From Ralstonia sp. 25mfcol4.1 (GTDB lineage Bacteria > Pseudomonadota > Gammaproteobacteria > Burkholderiales > Burkholderiaceae): DNA of 64,000 bases. The position numbers and the translations under genes are program-made. The notes below the pieces were generated by a model that had not been told where the DNA came from, searched no databases, and saw only the letters and a program-made list of their open reading frames with translations. The stretch spans positions 152,121-216,120 of the forward strand of contig NZ_FNJO01000011.1 of the NCBI RefSeq assembly GCF_900104095.1, written 5' to 3'. Positions 19,436 to 29,864 of the stretch are shown one piece after another. Each line of letters begins with the position of its first letter. Within the stretch, counting starts at the first letter, position 1.

Positions 19436-21298
19436 TTACTTGGCGACCGGTGCGTCCGCATCCGGCTTCCAGACCTGGCCGATGGCCAGGCTCTGGAGCT
19501 TCTTCTTGCGGCCATACCAGAGGTTGACCAGGCCGCGGTTGAAGAAGACCGCCGAGAACATCGAGGTCAGAATACCCAGGCAGTGCACCACGGCGAACCC
19601 GCGCACCGGGCCCGAGCCAAAGGCCAGCAGCGCCAGGCCGGCGATCAGCGTGGTCACGTTCGAGTCCAGGATGGTGGCCCACGCGCGGTCGAAGCCGATG
19701 GCGATGGCCATCTGCGGCGACGCGCCGGCACGCAGTTCCTCCCGGATCCGTTCGTTGATCAGCACGTTCGCGTCAATGGCCATACCCAGCACCAGCGCGA
19801 TAGCGGCGATACCCGGCAGCGTCAGCGTGGCCTGCAGCATCGACAGCACCGCGATCAGCAGCAGCAGGTTGACACCGAGCGCGAACACCGAGAATACGCC
19901 GAACAGCATGTAGTACAGGATCATGAACGCCGCGATGGCCGCAAAGCCGTAGGCCACCGAATCGAAGCCCTTCTGGATATTGTCGGCACCCAGCGACGGG
20001 CCGATCGTGCGTTCCTCGATGATTTCCATCGGGGCAGCCAGCGAGCCGGCGCGCAGCAGCAGGGCCAGGTCGTTGGCGGCTTCGGTCGAGTACGAGCCGG
20101 TGATCTGGAAGCTGGAACCGAGTTCGGACTGGATCGTGGCCACGGTGAGCACTTCGCCCTTGCCCTTTTCGAACAGGACGATGCCCATCGGTTTGCCGAT
20201 GTTCTCGCGCGACACGTCGCGCAGCACGCGGCCGCCCTGGGCGTCCAGCTTGATGTTCACGGACGGGCGCTGGTTCTGGTCGAAGCCGGCCGAGGCGCTT
20301 TCGATGCGGTCGCCGGTAAAGATCACCTGCTTGCGCAGCATGACGGGGGCACCGTTGCCTTGCGTGAACAGTTCGTCACCGAACGGCACGGGGTCGCCCG
20401 GACGCGGATTGCGCACGGCCGGGTCGGCCAGGCGGGCTTCCAGCGTGGCGGTGCGGCCGATGATGTCCTTGGCCTTGGCGGTGTCCTGCACGCCCGGCAG
20501 CTGCACGACGATACGGTCGGCGCCTTGCTGCTGGATCACGGGTTCGGCCACGCCGAGTTCGTTCACGCGGTTGTGCAGCGTGGTGATGTTCTGCTTGACC
20601 GCGGCGTCCTGCACCGCCTTGCGGGCGGCCTCGGTGAACACGCCCACCACGTTGGTGCCGTCGATCGAGAAGGCCAGCTCGCGCAGGTTGTCGGCCAGGA
20701 TGCCGCGCGCGCGGTTGGCGTCGTCGGCGTTGCCGAAGCGCACGGTCAGGCGGTCGCCATCGCGCTCGATGCCGCTGTGGCGCACGTTCTTGTCGCGCAG
20801 CAGCGTGCGCGCATCGCCGGACAGGCTGTCGAGCTTCTTGTCGACGGCGCCCTTCATGTCCACCTGCAGCAGGAAATGCACGCCGCCGCGCAGGTCCAGG
20901 CCCAGGTACATTGGCAGCGCGTGCAGCGCGGTCAGCCAGTGCGGCGAGCCCGACAGCAGGTTCAGTGCGACCACGTAAGTGGCATCGTTGGCGTCGGGAT
21001 TCAGCGCGCGCGACAGCACGTCCTTGGCCTTGAGCTGCTCGTCGGTGGTGCGGAAACGCGCCTTGACCGAGCCCGATTGCCCGGAGACGTCAAAAAAGAC
21101 GCCGTCCGGCTGCAGCTGGTTCTGCGCCAGGATTTCCTCCACATGCTTCTGCATGGACAGGTCGACCTTGACCGTGGCCTTGGCCGACGATACCTGGACA
21201 GCGGGAGCCTCGCCGAAGAAGTTCGGCAGGGTATAGGTGATGCCGATGGCGAGGGCCACCAGGATCACGATGTATTTCCAAAGCGGATAGCGATTCAT
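19436..21298 (-). CDS. secD: Protein translocase subunit SecD
   Basis: SecD (620 residues) is the large partner of SecF. It has an N-terminal helix (YIVILVALAIGITYTLPNFF), a large periplasmic P1 region (YLGLDLRGGVHFLLQVD) and five C-terminal helices with AIDANVLINERIREELR and GFAVVHCLGILTSM. The length matches the family. It lies between yajC and secF on the same strand. The 212-base gap from yajC is longer than usual but holds nothing recognised. Confidence 0.97.
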   Translation of the reverse strand: MNRYPLWKYIVILVALAIGITYTLPNFFGEAPAVQVSSAKATVKVDLSMQKHVEEILAQNQLQPDGVFFDVSGQSGSVKARFRTTDEQLKAKDVLSRALNPDANDATYVVALNLLSGSPHWLTALHALPMYLGLDLRGGVHFLLQVDMKGAVDKKLDSLSGDARTLLRDKNVRHSGIERDGDRLTVRFGNADDANRARGILADNLRELAFSIDGTNVVGVFTEAARKAVQDAAVKQNITTLHNRVNELGVAEPVIQQQGADRIVVQLPGVQDTAKAKDIIGRTATLEARLADPAVRNPRPGDPVPFGDELFTQGNGAPVMLRKQVIFTGDRIESASAGFDQNQRPSVNIKLDAQGGRVLRDVSRENIGKPMGIVLFEKGKGEVLTVATIQSELGSSFQITGSYSTEAANDLALLLRAGSLAAPMEIIEERTIGPSLGADNIQKGFDSVAYGFAAIAAFMILYYMLFGVFSVFALGVNLLLLIAVLSMLQATLTLPGIAAIALVLGMAIDANVLINERIREELRAGASPQMAIAIGFDRAWATILDSNVTTLIAGLALLAFGSGPVRGFAVVHCLGILTSMFSAVFFNRGLVNLWYGRKKKLQSLAIGQVWKPDADAPVAK

Positions 21299-21510
21299 CT
21301 TCGGCCAGTCATTGCAGTTGGCATGCCGACAAGTCGCGCACGAGGCGCGCCGGTTCGGCTGGACCGGTTGGCAAACAGCCGCCTGGCAGCCCGGTCACGC
21401 GTCCGGAAGGAGCGTGGAGGCTGGTGCAGGCGGCTGCGCAGGGCAGGGTCGGCGGAGCGTCTGGCGCCACACGACACCTGCCGGGATCAGGCTGGGAAGA
21501 CCGTCCGGGA

Positions 21511-21837
21511 TCAGAGCGACTTCAGCGAGCCCTTCGGCAGCACGGTGGTCACGGCGTTCTTCTGCACGGTGATTTCCGTGCCTTCGGCCACTTCCAGCGT
21601 CACGTAGTTCTCGTTGACCTTGGTCACACGGCCCAGGATACCGCCGGCGGTCACGACTTCGTCGTTCTTTGCCAGGGCTTCCAGCATGGCCTTCGATTCC
21701 TTCTGGCGCTTCATCTGCGGGCGGATCATGATGAACCACAGCACCGCGAACATCAGGATGATCGGCAGGAAGCTCATCAGGCCACCGGCCGCGCCGCCGG
21801 CACCGGCGGTCTGCGCAAAAGCGTTCGAAATCAGCAC
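21511..21837 (-). CDS. yajC: Preprotein translocase accessory subunit YajC
   Basis: YajC (108 residues) is a small membrane protein of the SecDF-YajC complex. It has one transmembrane helix (SFLPIILMFAVLWFIMIRPQ) followed by the conserved MKRQKESKAMLEALAKNDEV and a cytoplasmic beta domain (VVTAGGILGRVTKVN). It leads the secDF operon, downstream of tgt and queA, the common order in proteobacteria. Confidence 0.96.
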   Translation of the reverse strand: MLISNAFAQTAGAGGAAGGLMSFLPIILMFAVLWFIMIRPQMKRQKESKAMLEALAKNDEVVTAGGILGRVTKVNENYVTLEVAEGTEITVQKNAVTTVLPKGSLKSL

Positions 21838-22058
21838 GTTACTTCTCCGTCACAAAGGTCAATCAGGGAATCGGGCATTCTATCACCCGGTTGTTGTCCC
21901 GCCTTGGCATTCTAGGGCGAATTACGGGTTTGTTCGGGGTGCTTTACAAGTACTTTGCGTACGTTGCAGATAACACCCCGCAGGCTTCCGTTGCGGGCAG
22001 TTATTCGACCAGCAGGCCGCCAAAAGTTCGGTTGCCTGTCTGGTTTTCAGAACATTCT

Positions 22059-23222
<1,164 letters not shown>

Positions 23223-24275
23223 TCAGTCGCGGCGGGTCAGCAGCATGGCGTCGCCGTAGCTGAAGAAGCGGTAGCGTTGCGCCACGGCATGGCGATAGGC
23301 GGCGCGGATGGCCTCGACGCCGGCAAGGGCGGACACCAGCATCAGCAGCGTCGACTTGGGGAGGTGGAAGTTCGTGATCAGCGCGTCCACCGCGCGGAAA
23401 CGATAGCCGGGTGTAATGAAGATGTCGGTGTCGCCGTTGCCGGGGCGCAGCGTGCCGTCCTCGGCCGCGGCCGATTCCAGCGCGCGCAGCGACGTGGTGC
23501 CCACCGCGATCACCCGGCCGCCGCGGGCGCGTGTGTCGCGCACGGCATCGGCCAGTTCCGGGGTCACGGCGTACCACTCCGAGTGCATCTTGTGCTCGGA
23601 CAGGTCTTCGGTGCGCACCGGCTGGAAGGTGCCGGCGCCCACGTGCAGCGTCAGGAAGGCGCGGCGGATGCCGGCGGCGTCCAGTCGCGCAAACAGCGCA
23701 TCGTCGAAATGCAGGCCGGCCGTCGGCGCGGCCACCGCGCCCGGGTTGCGCGCGTACACGGTCTGATAGCGCGTTTCATCATAGGCGTCGGGATCGTGCG
23801 TGATGTACGGCGGCAGCGGCAGCCGGCCATAGCGTTCGATCAGGTCGAGCGCGGGTTCCGGGAAGCGCAGCGTGAAGAACTGGTCCACGCGCGGGCCCAC
23901 GGTGACCGTGAAGGCGCCATCGGCCAGGTGCAGCGGGCTGCCTTCGGCCGGCGTCTTCGACGCGCGCACCTGGGCCAGCACGGTATGGCTGTCCACCACG
24001 CGCTCGACCAGCACTTCGATCCGGCCCCCGCTGGGCTTCTGGCCGAAAAAGCGCGCCTTGATCACGCGCGTGTCGTTGAAGACCAGCAGGTCGTCGGGGC
24101 TCAGGTATTCGAGGATGTCGCTGAACGCGCGGTCCACCAGCCGCACCGCATCGGCGGTGTCATCCGGCGCCGTCCGCTCTACCACCAGCAGGCGGCTGGC
24201 GCTGCGGTCGGGCAGGGCAGACTGCGCGATCAGTTCGGGCGGTAGCGGGAAATCGAAATCGGACAGGGTCAGCAT
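23223..24275 (-). CDS. queA: S-adenosylmethionine:tRNA ribosyltransferase-isomerase QueA
   Basis: QueA (350 residues) moves the ribosyl part of SAM to preQ1 in tRNA, giving epoxyqueuosine. The N terminus [17 protein letters not shown], the segment [31 protein letters not shown] and [20 protein letters not shown] match the family closely. It is the first gene of a queA-tgt-yajC-secD-secF run and is divergent from recG, which starts 150 bases away. Confidence 0.97.
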   Translation of the reverse strand: MLTLSDFDFPLPPELIAQSALPDRSASRLLVVERTAPDDTADAVRLVDRAFSDILEYLSPDDLLVFNDTRVIKARFFGQKPSGGRIEVLVERVVDSHTVLAQVRASKTPAEGSPLHLADGAFTVTVGPRVDQFFTLRFPEPALDLIERYGRLPLPPYITHDPDAYDETRYQTVYARNPGAVAAPTAGLHFDDALFARLDAAGIRRAFLTLHVGAGTFQPVRTEDLSEHKMHSEWYAVTPELADAVRDTRARGGRVIAVGTTSLRALESAAAEDGTLRPGNGDTDIFITPGYRFRAVDALITNFHLPKSTLLMLVSALAGVEAIRAAYRHAVAQRYRFFSYGDAMLLTRRD

Positions 24276-24425
24276 TGCGGTTCAGCGGGGAATTCGGGGG
24301 CAAAGCGCCAGGCAATACGCGAGCGGGGCAGCACTCCGGAACGAAGTGCCGCCGCAGGCATCGGTACGGCATGGGTACAATCGGCGAATCCGACATTGTA
24401 AGGCTTGGGCGCCCGGCTTCGCCCG

Positions 24426-26735
24426 ATGCCCGCTTGTGACCCCTATATTCCCGCGCTGATGCCAGGCACCGCCACCGACCCGATCGACGATCCTGCCCCG
24501 ACGGCCGCACAGTCCACGCCGCCCGCCACGACTGGCGGCAAGCCGGCGGGGCGCGGCGCGGCCAGGGCCGATGCCAAAGGTGATGCCAAGGCCGGCCAAA
24601 AGGGCGGCGACAAGGCCGGTGAAAAGGCCGGTGAAAAGGCCGGCGAAAGGGCCGGCGACAAGCCCAAGCCGTCGTCGGCCGTGGCCCGGCTGGCCAAGCT
24701 GGGCCTGCGGCGGCCGGTCGACCTGGTGTTGCACCTGCCGCTGCGCTACGAGGACGAAACCACGCTGGAGCCAATCCGCGACGCCATCCGCCGTGCCGGC
24801 ATGGGGCTGGCTGCGCAGGTCGAAGGCGAGGTGGTGTCGAATGAGGTGACGTTCCGCCCGCGCCGCCAGCTGGTGGTCAAGATCGCCGACGAAACCGGCG
24901 AACTGACGCTGCGCTTCATCAATTTCTACGGCAGCCAGACTAAGCAGATGGCCGAAGGCGTGCGCCTGCGCGTGCGCGGCGAGATTCGCGGGGGCTTCTT
25001 CGGCGCCGAAATGGTCCATCCCACGGTACGGCCGATCACGCCCGACGAACCGCTGCCCGACCGCCTGACGCCGGTCTATCCGGCCACGGCCGGCATTTCG
25101 CAGGCCTATCTGCGCAAGGCCATCGGCGGGGCGATGTCGCGCACGCCGATGCCGGAGACCCTGCCCCAGGCCATCCTGCGCGGACCGCTGGCGCCGCTGA
25201 AGCTGACCCCGCTGATCGACTGCCTGCGCCTGCTGCACAACCCGCCGCCGCAGGAAAGCGAGGCCGCGCTGGCAGATCGCTCTCATCCGGCCTGGGTCCG
25301 CATCAAGTTCGACGAACTGCTGGCGCAGCAGATCTCGCTGCGCCGCTCGCAGGCCGCGCGCAAGGAAAAGAACGCCCCGTCGATGCCGCGCCGCGCGGAC
25401 GGCCTGCTGACGCGCTTCCTGGCGGCGCTGCCGTTCCGGCTGACCGGGGCGCAGCAACGCGTGGTGGAGGAAATCGCCGCCGACATGGCGCTGCCGCACC
25501 CGATGCACCGGCTGTTGCAGGGCGACGTGGGCAGCGGCAAGACCATCGTGGCCGCGTTGGCCGCCTGCCAGGCCATCGACGCGGGTTACCAGGCCGCGCT
25601 GATGGCGCCGACCGAAATCCTGGCCGAACAGCACTACCGCAAGTTGTCGGCCTGGCTGGAGCCGCTGGGCGTGCCCGTGGCGTGGCTGGCCGGCAGCCTC
25701 AAGACGAAGGCCAAGCGCGAAGCCGTGGCGCGGGCCGAATCGGGCGAGGCCCGGCTGGTGATCGGCACGCACGCGCTGATCCAGGACGGCGTGAAGTTCG
25801 CCAACCTTGGCCTGGCCGTGGTCGACGAGCAGCACCGCTTTGGCGTGGCGCAGCGGCTGGCGCTGCGCGGCAAGGCGGCCGAAGGCGACGCGCCGGCGCC
25901 GGTCGACGAAAAGGTGCCCCACCAGCTGATGATGTCGGCCACGCCCATTCCGCGCACGCTGGCGATGACCTACTACGCCGACCTGGACGTGTCGGTGATC
26001 GACGAATTGCCGCCGGGCCGCACCCCGATCGTGACGCGGCTGGTCAACGATGCACGCCGCGACGAGGTGATCGAGCGCGTGCACCATGCGGCTGCCGAAG
26101 GGCGCCAGGTCTACTGGGTGTGTCCGCTGATCGAGGAAAGCGAGGCGCTGCAGCTGCAGACCGCCGTGGAGACCTTCGAGACGCTGGTGGCCGCGCTGCC
26201 CGACCTGCGCGTGGGCCTGGTCCATGGCCGCCTGCCGCCGGCCGAGAAGGCGGCCGTGATGGACGATTTCAGCGCCAACCGCCTGCAGGTGCTGGTGGCC
26301 ACGACCGTGATCGAAGTGGGCGTGGATGTCCCCAATGCATCGCTCATGGTGATCGAGCATGCCGAGCGTTTCGGCCTGGCGCAGTTGCACCAGCTGCGTG
26401 GTCGCGTGGGCCGTGGCAGCGCGGAATCGGTTTGCCTGCTGATGTACCAGGCGCCGTTGTCACCCACGGCGCGCGAACGCCTGGCGACGATGCGCGAGAC
26501 GACCGACGGCTTTGAAATCGCCCGGCGCGACTTGCAGATCCGGGGTCCGGGCGAATTCCTGGGGGCGCGGCAGTCGGGAGAGGCCATGTTGCGCTTTGCC
26601 GACCTGGAGACCGACGCCTGGCTGGTCGATTACGCCCAGGAAGCCGCCGAACAGATGCTGGACCGGTTTCCGGAGGCGGTGGAAGCACATTTATTGCGCT
26701 GGCTTGGCGGGCGCGAGCACTTTCTCAAGGCTTAG
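24426..26735 (+). CDS. recG: ATP-dependent DNA helicase RecG
   Basis: RecG reverses stalled replication forks and processes recombination intermediates. After an unusual ~85-residue extension come the wedge domain (RPVDLVLHLPLRYEDETTLE), Walker A (LLQGDVGSGKTIVAAL), the DEQH box (AVVDEQHRFGVAQR), MSATPIPRTLAMTYYADLD, and the C-terminal helicase motifs (VATTVIEVGVDVPNAS, QLRGRVGRG). The extension is rich in Ala, Gly and Lys and contains tandem GEKA-type repeats. The start is uncertain: the frame is open from a TTG at 24405, with ATGs at 24426 and 24459 and no strong ribosome site. Confidence 0.95.
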   Translation: MPACDPYIPALMPGTATDPIDDPAPTAAQSTPPATTGGKPAGRGAARADAKGDAKAGQKGGDKAGEKAGEKAGERAGDKPKPSSAVARLAKLGLRRPVDLVLHLPLRYEDETTLEPIRDAIRRAGMGLAAQVEGEVVSNEVTFRPRRQLVVKIADETGELTLRFINFYGSQTKQMAEGVRLRVRGEIRGGFFGAEMVHPTVRPITPDEPLPDRLTPVYPATAGISQAYLRKAIGGAMSRTPMPETLPQAILRGPLAPLKLTPLIDCLRLLHNPPPQESEAALADRSHPAWVRIKFDELLAQQISLRRSQAARKEKNAPSMPRRADGLLTRFLAALPFRLTGAQQRVVEEIAADMALPHPMHRLLQGDVGSGKTIVAALAACQAIDAGYQAALMAPTEILAEQHYRKLSAWLEPLGVPVAWLAGSLKTKAKREAVARAESGEARLVIGTHALIQDGVKFANLGLAVVDEQHRFGVAQRLALRGKAAEGDAPAPVDEKVPHQLMMSATPIPRTLAMTYYADLDVSVIDELPPGRTPIVTRLVNDARRDEVIERVHHAAAEGRQVYWVCPLIEESEALQLQTAVETFETLVAALPDLRVGLVHGRLPPAEKAAVMDDFSANRLQVLVATTVIEVGVDVPNASLMVIEHAERFGLAQLHQLRGRVGRGSAESVCLLMYQAPLSPTARERLATMRETTDGFEIARRDLQIRGPGEFLGARQSGEAMLRFADLETDAWLVDYAQEAAEQMLDRFPEAVEAHLLRWLGGREHFLKA
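24606..24665 (+). repeat. Five 12-bp tandem repeats in the recG N-terminal extension
   Basis: Five in-frame 12-base units encode GDKA, GEKA, GEKA, GERA and GDKP. The second and third units (24618-24629, 24630-24641) are identical. Such arrays change length by slippage in whole codons, so the extension may vary in length between strains. Confidence 0.85.
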
Positions 26736-26858
26736 CAGCCTTCAGGGCGAGTTGTCTGATGCGTCAGTAAAAGTGGTGCATGCCTGACATTGCGTCGCCG
26801 ATCTGACAGACGACACAATCGAAGCTAAAATCTATCGCCTAACCGGATTTGATTAATC

Positions 26859-27815
26859 ATGACGCTCACCGAACTCAAGTACATCGTCGCCGTAGCGCGC
26901 GAGCGCCATTTCGGCCGGGCGGCCGAGGCGTGCTTCGTTTCGCAGCCGACGCTGTCGGTTGCCATCAAGAAGCTGGAAGACGAGCTCACCGTGCAGATTT
27001 TCGAGCGCGGCACGTCCGAGGTGTCCGTGACGGCCATCGGCGAACAGATCGTGGCGCAGGCCCAGCGCGTGCTGGAGCAGACCATGGCGATTCGTGAAAT
27101 CGCCAAGCAGGGCAAGGATCCGCTGGCCGGACCGCTGCGCGTGGGCGTGATCTACACGATCGGGCCGTACCTGTTGCCGGCGCTGGTCAAGCAGATGATC
27201 GACACCGTGCCGCAGATGCCGCTGATGCTGCAGGAAAACTACACGAACAAGCTGATCGAGCTGCTCAAGCAGGGCGAAATCGACTGCGCGATCATGGCCG
27301 AGCCGTTCCCGGATTCGGGCCTGACGGTGCGTCCGCTCTATGACGAGCCGTTCGTGGTGGCCGTGCCGCGGGGGCACAAGCTGGCCGAGCAGACCAAGGT
27401 GGACCCGGACGAACTGAAGCAGCAGACCATGCTGCTGCTGGGCAGCGGCCATTGCTTCCGCGATCACGTGCTGGGCGTTTGTCCGGAGCTGTCGCGCTTC
27501 TCGCAGGCGGCAGACGGCATCCAGAAGACGTTCGAGGGCTCGTCGCTCGAAACCATCCGCCACATGGTGGCCAGCGGCGTGGGCATCACCGTGCTGCCGC
27601 GCACGTCGGTGCCCGATCTCAAGCCGCGCAACGACATGCTGTCGTATGTGCCGTTTGCCGAGCCCGTGCCCGACCGCCGTGTGGTGCTGGCCTGGCGCAA
27701 GAGCTTCACGCGCCTGCCCGCCATGGAGGCGCTGGCCAACGCCGTGACGGCGTGCGATCTGCCCGGCGTGCGCAAGCTCAGCAGCACACAGGCCGAGGAA
27801 GCCGTGGCGGCCTGA
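26859..27815 (+). CDS. oxyR: Peroxide-sensing LysR-type regulator OxyR
   Basis: OxyR (318 residues) has an N-terminal winged helix-turn-helix (LKYIVAVARERHFGRAAEA, SQPTLSVAIKKLEDELTVQI) and a sensor domain. The redox cysteines fall at C199 and C208 (GSGHCFRDHVLGVCPE), the same positions as in E. coli OxyR, where peroxide forms a disulfide between them. It follows recG by 123 bases and is followed by a small ORF and dps, a common OxyR target. The start ATG at 26859 gives the family N terminus MTLTELKYIVAVA. Confidence 0.95.
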   Translation: MTLTELKYIVAVARERHFGRAAEACFVSQPTLSVAIKKLEDELTVQIFERGTSEVSVTAIGEQIVAQAQRVLEQTMAIREIAKQGKDPLAGPLRVGVIYTIGPYLLPALVKQMIDTVPQMPLMLQENYTNKLIELLKQGEIDCAIMAEPFPDSGLTVRPLYDEPFVVAVPRGHKLAEQTKVDPDELKQQTMLLLGSGHCFRDHVLGVCPELSRFSQAADGIQKTFEGSSLETIRHMVASGVGITVLPRTSVPDLKPRNDMLSYVPFAEPVPDRRVVLAWRKSFTRLPAMEALANAVTACDLPGVRKLSSTQAEEAVAA

Positions 27816-27843
27816 TTTGCCAGCGCCGGCAATGACATCGAAT

Positions 27844-27866
27844 GGCAGGGGGAACCCTGCCGTTTT
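27844..27866 (+). terminator. Intrinsic terminator after oxyR
   Basis: GGCAGGG, loop GGAA, CCCTGCC form a perfect 7-bp stem, followed by GTTTTGCTT. Confidence 0.75.
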
Positions 27867-28055
27867 GCTTTGGGTGCCGTATTCTCCACCCGTGAAGCAA
27901 TCCCATACCTGGCACAGGGATATAGTCACGCGCTATTCGATAGGTTGAAATTATCAAATAGCCACATCGATAGCGCGGAATTAGACTTCTTCCATCGGTC
28001 GTGGGGCACGTCAGGCGGATGTGCCGGACCCCCGGAAACCAGTTGGAGAATCGTC

Positions 28056-28241
28056 ATGGCAATGCTGAATCTTTTCGTGAGCGAATTCCGGCAGCTCAAG
28101 GCCGACGCGGCGCGCGACGGCGGCGCCGGACGGCTGCACCGCAAGGTGGTGCGCAAGGAAATCGGCATGGCCGTCGTTGCCCTGGGCGCGATGGTCATGT
28201 TCCTCGATGCGGCCCGGGGCCTGTCCGTCCTTGTGACTTGA
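28056..28241 (+). CDS. Small membrane-associated protein of unknown function
   Basis: This 61-residue frame begins at an ATG at 28056 behind a clear TTGGAGAA ribosome site. The N-terminal half is charged and amphipathic (FVSEFRQLKADAARD, RKVVRKEIG), and the C-terminal part is hydrophobic (MAVVALGAMVMFLDAARGL), long enough for one membrane helix. No family is recognised. It lies between oxyR and dps on the same strand, so an oxidative-stress link is possible but unproven. Its own ribosome site and codon use favour a real gene. Confidence 0.6.
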   Translation: MAMLNLFVSEFRQLKADAARDGGAGRLHRKVVRKEIGMAVVALGAMVMFLDAARGLSVLVT

Positions 28242-28324
28242 ACCTGATACGATAATGGCCGCTGCTCGTCCGTGTAGCGCGGGCGGTCGATCCTCGTGGC
28301 CAGACCAGAATGGAGCTTAGAAAA

Positions 28325-28810
28325 ATGGCAAAGAAGAATGAGATGAGCGTGAACATCGGTATTTCGGACAAGGACCGCAAGAAGATCGCGGAAGGCCTGA
28401 GCAAGCTGCTGGCTGACACCTACACCCTCTATCTCAAGACCCACAACTTCCACTGGAACGTGACGGGCCCGATGTTCAACACGCTGCATACCATGTTCGA
28501 GACGCAGTACACCGAACTGGCGCTGGCGGTTGACGCGATTGCCGAGCGCATTCGCGCGCTGGGCTACCCGGCACCGGGCACCTACAAGGAATACGCGAAG
28601 CTGTCGTCGATCGCCGAGGAAGAGGGCGTGCCCGAAGCCACCGAGATGATCCGCAAGCTCGTGGAAGGCCAGGAGGCCGTGGTGCGCACCGCTCGTTCGC
28701 TGTTCGCGGTGATCGACGCTGCCGGCGACGAGCCGTCGGCCGACCTGCTGACCCAGCGCATGCAGACGCACGAAAAGACCGCGTGGATGCTGCGCTCGCT
28801 GCTGGCCTGA
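28325..28810 (+). CDS. dps: Dps/ferritin-like DNA-binding protein
   Basis: This 161-residue protein belongs to the Dps family, whose 12-mers oxidise and store iron with peroxide and protect DNA. Ferroxidase residues are visible in [17 protein letters not shown] and in the [20 protein letters not shown] helix. The N terminus is lysine-rich ([12 protein letters not shown]), as in DNA-binding members. The ATG at 28325 is preferred over 28310 because GGAG lies nine bases ahead of it. A terminator follows. Control by the upstream OxyR is likely from family knowledge. Confidence 0.93.
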   Translation: MAKKNEMSVNIGISDKDRKKIAEGLSKLLADTYTLYLKTHNFHWNVTGPMFNTLHTMFETQYTELALAVDAIAERIRALGYPAPGTYKEYAKLSSIAEEEGVPEATEMIRKLVEGQEAVVRTARSLFAVIDAAGDEPSADLLTQRMQTHEKTAWMLRSLLA

Positions 28811-28846
28811 TTCCGGCCATGCCGCACACCGGTTGAACCGGTACGA

Positions 28847-28877
28847 CGCGCCTTCGGCATGCCGAAGGCGCGTTTTT
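28847..28877 (+). terminator. Intrinsic terminator after dps
   Basis: CGCGCCTTCGGC and GCCGAAGGCGCG form a 12-bp stem with a two-base loop, followed by five T residues. Confidence 0.88.
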
Positions 28878-28928
28878 GCTTTGTATTGCCGGTAGTATTG
28901 CCGGAAGTTTCGTCAGAAGTCCGCCGCC

Positions 28929-29813
28929 ATGTCCCATCCCTCCGCCGCCCCCCATCATCCGAGCCGTCTTGCGCTGTATGCGCGACTTGTGCGCATCGAC
29001 AAGCCAATCGGCACGCTGCTGCTGCTGTGGCCCACGCTGTGGGCGATGTGGATGGCCGCCGGCGGGCCGCCGTCCTGGCAGATTTTCTGGATCTTCTTCG
29101 CCGGCACGTTCCTGATGCGCTCGGCGGGCTGCGCCATCAACGACTGGGCCGATCGCGATTTCGACAAGCACGTGAAGCGCACGAAGGAGCGGCCGCTGAC
29201 CGCCGGGCTGATCGCCAGCTGGGAAGCCCTGGCCGTGGCCGCTGTGCTGGCGCTGATCGCGTTCGCGCTGATTTTGCCGCTCAACGGGCTGACCAAATGG
29301 CTGGCCGTGGTGGCGGCGGTGCTGGCCGGAACCTACCCATTCTTCAAGCGGTTCTTTGCGATTCCGCAGGCGTACCTGGGCATCGCCTTCGGGTTTGGCA
29401 TTCCGATGTCGTTCGCCGCCATCCAGGGCGAGGTGCCTGCCGTGGCCTGGCTGATGCTGCTGGGCAATGTGTTCTGGGCGGTGGCCTACGACACGGCCTA
29501 TGCGATGGTCGATCGTGACGACGACCTGCTGCTCGGCATGAAGACGTCGGCCATCACGTTCGGACGCTTCGACGTGGCGGCGATCATGATCTGCTACGCG
29601 GCCTTTCTGGCGCTGATGGCCTGGGCCGGCACGCTGCTGGGCCTGGGCTGGGCCTACTACGCGGGGCTGGCGGCGGCCGCCGTGCTGGCGGGTTACCACT
29701 ACACGCTGATCCGCGAGCGGGACCGCATGAAGTGCTTTGCCGCCTTCCGGCACAACAACTGGCTGGGCGCCTGCGTGTTTGCGGGCACCTTTGCGGCTTA
29801 CCTGCTGAAATAG
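28929..29813 (+). CDS. ubiA: 4-hydroxybenzoate octaprenyltransferase UbiA
   Basis: UbiA (294 residues) attaches the polyprenyl tail to 4-hydroxybenzoate in ubiquinone synthesis at the inner membrane. The first aspartate motif NDWADRDFD is at residues 71-79 and the second is [12 protein letters not shown]. Eight to nine hydrophobic helices fill the rest. [13 protein letters not shown] is conserved in the family. It is convergent with proC, with a shared terminator between them. Confidence 0.96.
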   Translation: MSHPSAAPHHPSRLALYARLVRIDKPIGTLLLLWPTLWAMWMAAGGPPSWQIFWIFFAGTFLMRSAGCAINDWADRDFDKHVKRTKERPLTAGLIASWEALAVAAVLALIAFALILPLNGLTKWLAVVAAVLAGTYPFFKRFFAIPQAYLGIAFGFGIPMSFAAIQGEVPAVAWLMLLGNVFWAVAYDTAYAMVDRDDDLLLGMKTSAITFGRFDVAAIMICYAAFLALMAWAGTLLGLGWAYYAGLAAAAVLAGYHYTLIRERDRMKCFAAFRHNNWLGACVFAGTFAAYLLK

Positions 29814-29820
29814 ACCTGTC

Positions 29821-29860
29821 GTTTTCTCCGCTGGCCCATGAAACGGGCGAGCGGAGAAAT
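29821..29860. terminator. Bidirectional terminator between ubiA and proC
   Basis: TTTCTCCGCT at 29823-29832 pairs with AGCGGAGAAA at 29850-29859, with an inner GCCC/GGGC stem around loop ATGAAAC. T runs lie at the end of each strand, so it can stop both convergent transcripts. Confidence 0.75.
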
Positions 29861-29864
29861 CACG

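Noticed and set aside
18401..21607. A plus-strand open frame of about 1,070 codons opposite secF, secD and yajC.
   Set aside because: It is antisense to three certain genes. Its product is a His/Arg/Gln-rich string typical of reverse-strand frames in high-G+C DNA, with no family similarity.
24282..26390. A minus-strand open frame of about 700 codons opposite recG.
   Set aside because: Antisense to recG, His/Gln/Arg-rich and unlike any protein family.
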